DNA of 64,000 nt, taken from assembly GCF_020858115.1 (NCBI RefSeq), contig NZ_JACYMM010000008.1:161004-225003 (forward strand). Direction: 5' to 3'. Both the position numbers and the translations under genes were made by a program. Position 1 is the first letter of the stretch. Each line of letters begins with the position of its first letter. The stretch comes from Janthinobacterium sp. FW305-129 (lineage in GTDB: Bacteria; Pseudomonadota; Gammaproteobacteria; Burkholderiales; Burkholderiaceae_D). Positions 63,125 through 64,000 of this stretch are shown here, in pieces. The notes under the pieces are model-generated. The model did not search any database. It saw only the letters and a list, made by a program, of their open reading frames with translations, and was not told the origin of the DNA.

Positions 63125-64000
63125 ATGGCTATCGTTGTCGACCGTTCCAACCGCTGGCGCATCCTGGCGGCCCACGTCGCCGTGATCGCGCTGATCGCAC
63201 TGGTGATGTTCCCCTTCCTGATGATCCTGTCGATTTCTTTGCGCCCAGGCAACTTCGCCTCGGGCAGCTTGATACCGCCCGAGATCAGCTTCGAGCACTG
63301 GCGATTGGCGCTGGGCATGTCCTACCAGGCGCCCAACGGCGCCCTCGTCGAGCCGGACTTCCCCGTGCTGCTGTGGCTATGGAATTCCATCAAGGTGGCC
63401 AGCATGAGCGCCACCGTCACCGTGCTGCTGTCGACCACCTGCGCATATGCGTTCGCGCGCATGCAATTCCGCTTCAAGTCGCAGACGCTGTCGGCGCTGA
63501 TGCTGCTGCAGATGTTCCCCGCCGTGCTGGCCCTGGTGGCCATCTACGCCATCTTCGACGTGCTGGGCAACTACGTGCCGTGGCTGGGCATCGACCACCA
63601 CGGCAGCCTGGTGCTGGCCTACACGGGCGGCATCGCCCTGCATATCTGGACCATCAAGGGCTACTATCAAACCATCCCCATCGAGATCGAGGAAGCGGCC
63701 AAGGTCGACGGCGCCACGCAGTGGCAAGCCTTCGTCTACGTGCTGCTGCCGATGACGGTGCCCATTTTGATGGTGGTATTCCTGCTGTCGTTCATCGGCG
63801 CCATCATCGAATACCCGATCGCGTCCGTGCTGCTGCATGAACAGAACAACCTGACCCTGGCCGTCGGCTCGAAACTGTTCCTGTACGAGCAAAAATACCT
63901 GTGGGGCGACTTCGCCGCGGCGGCCATTTTGTCCGGCTTGCCCATCACGGCCGTGTTCCTGCTGGCGCAAAAATGGATGATCTCCGGCCTGACGGCTGGC
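63125..64000 (+). CDS. malG: maltose ABC transporter permease MalG, 3' end cut
   Basis: The frame stays open to the window edge, 292 codons; E. coli MalG has 296, so only a few residues are missing (the last seen are MISGLTAG). AAGGA precedes the ATG, 10 bp after malF. The coupling loop [22 protein letters not shown] is the EAA motif, and [21 protein letters not shown] is MalG-specific. About six membrane helices. It completes the importer. Confidence 0.93.
   Translation, partial: MAIVVDRSNRWRILAAHVAVIALIALVMFPFLMILSISLRPGNFASGSLIPPEISFEHWRLALGMSYQAPNGALVEPDFPVLLWLWNSIKVASMSATVTVLLSTTCAYAFARMQFRFKSQTLSALMLLQMFPAVLALVAIYAIFDVLGNYVPWLGIDHHGSLVLAYTGGIALHIWTIKGYYQTIPIEIEEAAKVDGATQWQAFVYVLLPMTVPILMVVFLLSFIGAIIEYPIASVLLHEQNNLTLAVGSKLFLYEQKYLWGDFAAAAILSGLPITAVFLLAQKWMISGLTAG

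Overview
The window is a 64 kb piece of a GC-rich, densely packed chromosome that looks betaproteobacterial, most likely family Oxalobacteraceae and close to Janthinobacterium. The grounds are the codon use, the mix of families (YfiRNB, phasin, DUF3144, BenE, MocR regulators, Ssu/Sfn sulfur genes) and a subclass B3 metallo-beta-lactamase of the kind known from Janthinobacterium lividum (THIN-B). The genus is an inference from gene content; no rRNA or tRNA gene, phage, insertion sequence, CRISPR array or origin was seen.

Layout. 0-2.2 kb: end of a Sir2 deacylase, S-formylglutathione hydrolase (fghA), an alpha/beta hydrolase. 2.3-6.4 kb: a minus-strand operon for a periplasmic isoquinoline-1-oxidoreductase-type molybdenum dehydrogenase with its three-heme cytochrome c. 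6.6-8.3 kb: CPA1 sodium/proton antiporter. 8.4-11.3 kb: yfiR-yfiN-yfiB cyclic-di-GMP signalling operon with a coupled gluconokinase. 11.4-18.4 kb: DUF3144 protein, fatty acid desaturase, gamma carbonic anhydrase, CAAX-type membrane protease, BenE transporter, a MocR regulator with an overlapping hydrolase, and a META-domain lipoprotein. 18.4-27.3 kb: HAD phosphatase and a large organosulfur block made of ssuEADCB on the minus strand and, divergently, a DszC/SfnB-like oxygenase, a solute-binding protein and a DszA/SnaA-like monooxygenase. 27.4-31.3 kb: B3 beta-lactamase, a second META lipoprotein, serine acetyltransferase and a Bcr/CflA efflux pump. 31.4-45.7 kb: mixed housekeeping and regulatory genes (AhpD-like protein/MocR pair, MarR operon with an AlkD-like protein, trxC, coniferyl aldehyde dehydrogenase, argO/argP, esterase lipoprotein, phasin, glyoxalase-like protein, beta-propeller, creatininase family).

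45.9-48.3 kb is a visibly AT-richer accessory patch with poorly known genes: an orphan protein, a 55-residue membrane protein, an exported RraB-like protein and a PD-(D/E)xK nuclease-like protein. 48.6-54.3 kb: a chemoreceptor, an atypical patatin, and a LysR/MFS divergent pair.

54.4-64 kb is a complete LacI-controlled maltose/maltodextrin system: lamB, lacI-type regulator, GH13 alpha-glucosidase, malK, malE, malF, malG (the last cut by the window edge). Two promoters share almost the same 30-bp module in which a 12-bp LacI-type palindrome fills the space between the -35 and -10 boxes; the lamB promoter adds two more palindromes at exact 21-bp steps. Several intercistronic gaps of the operon carry stem-loops, and the malE-malF gap holds a REP-like double hairpin. 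These regulatory structures, the sulfur block and the accessory patch are the most interesting parts of the window. No wholly new multi-gene system could be demonstrated from sequence reading alone.
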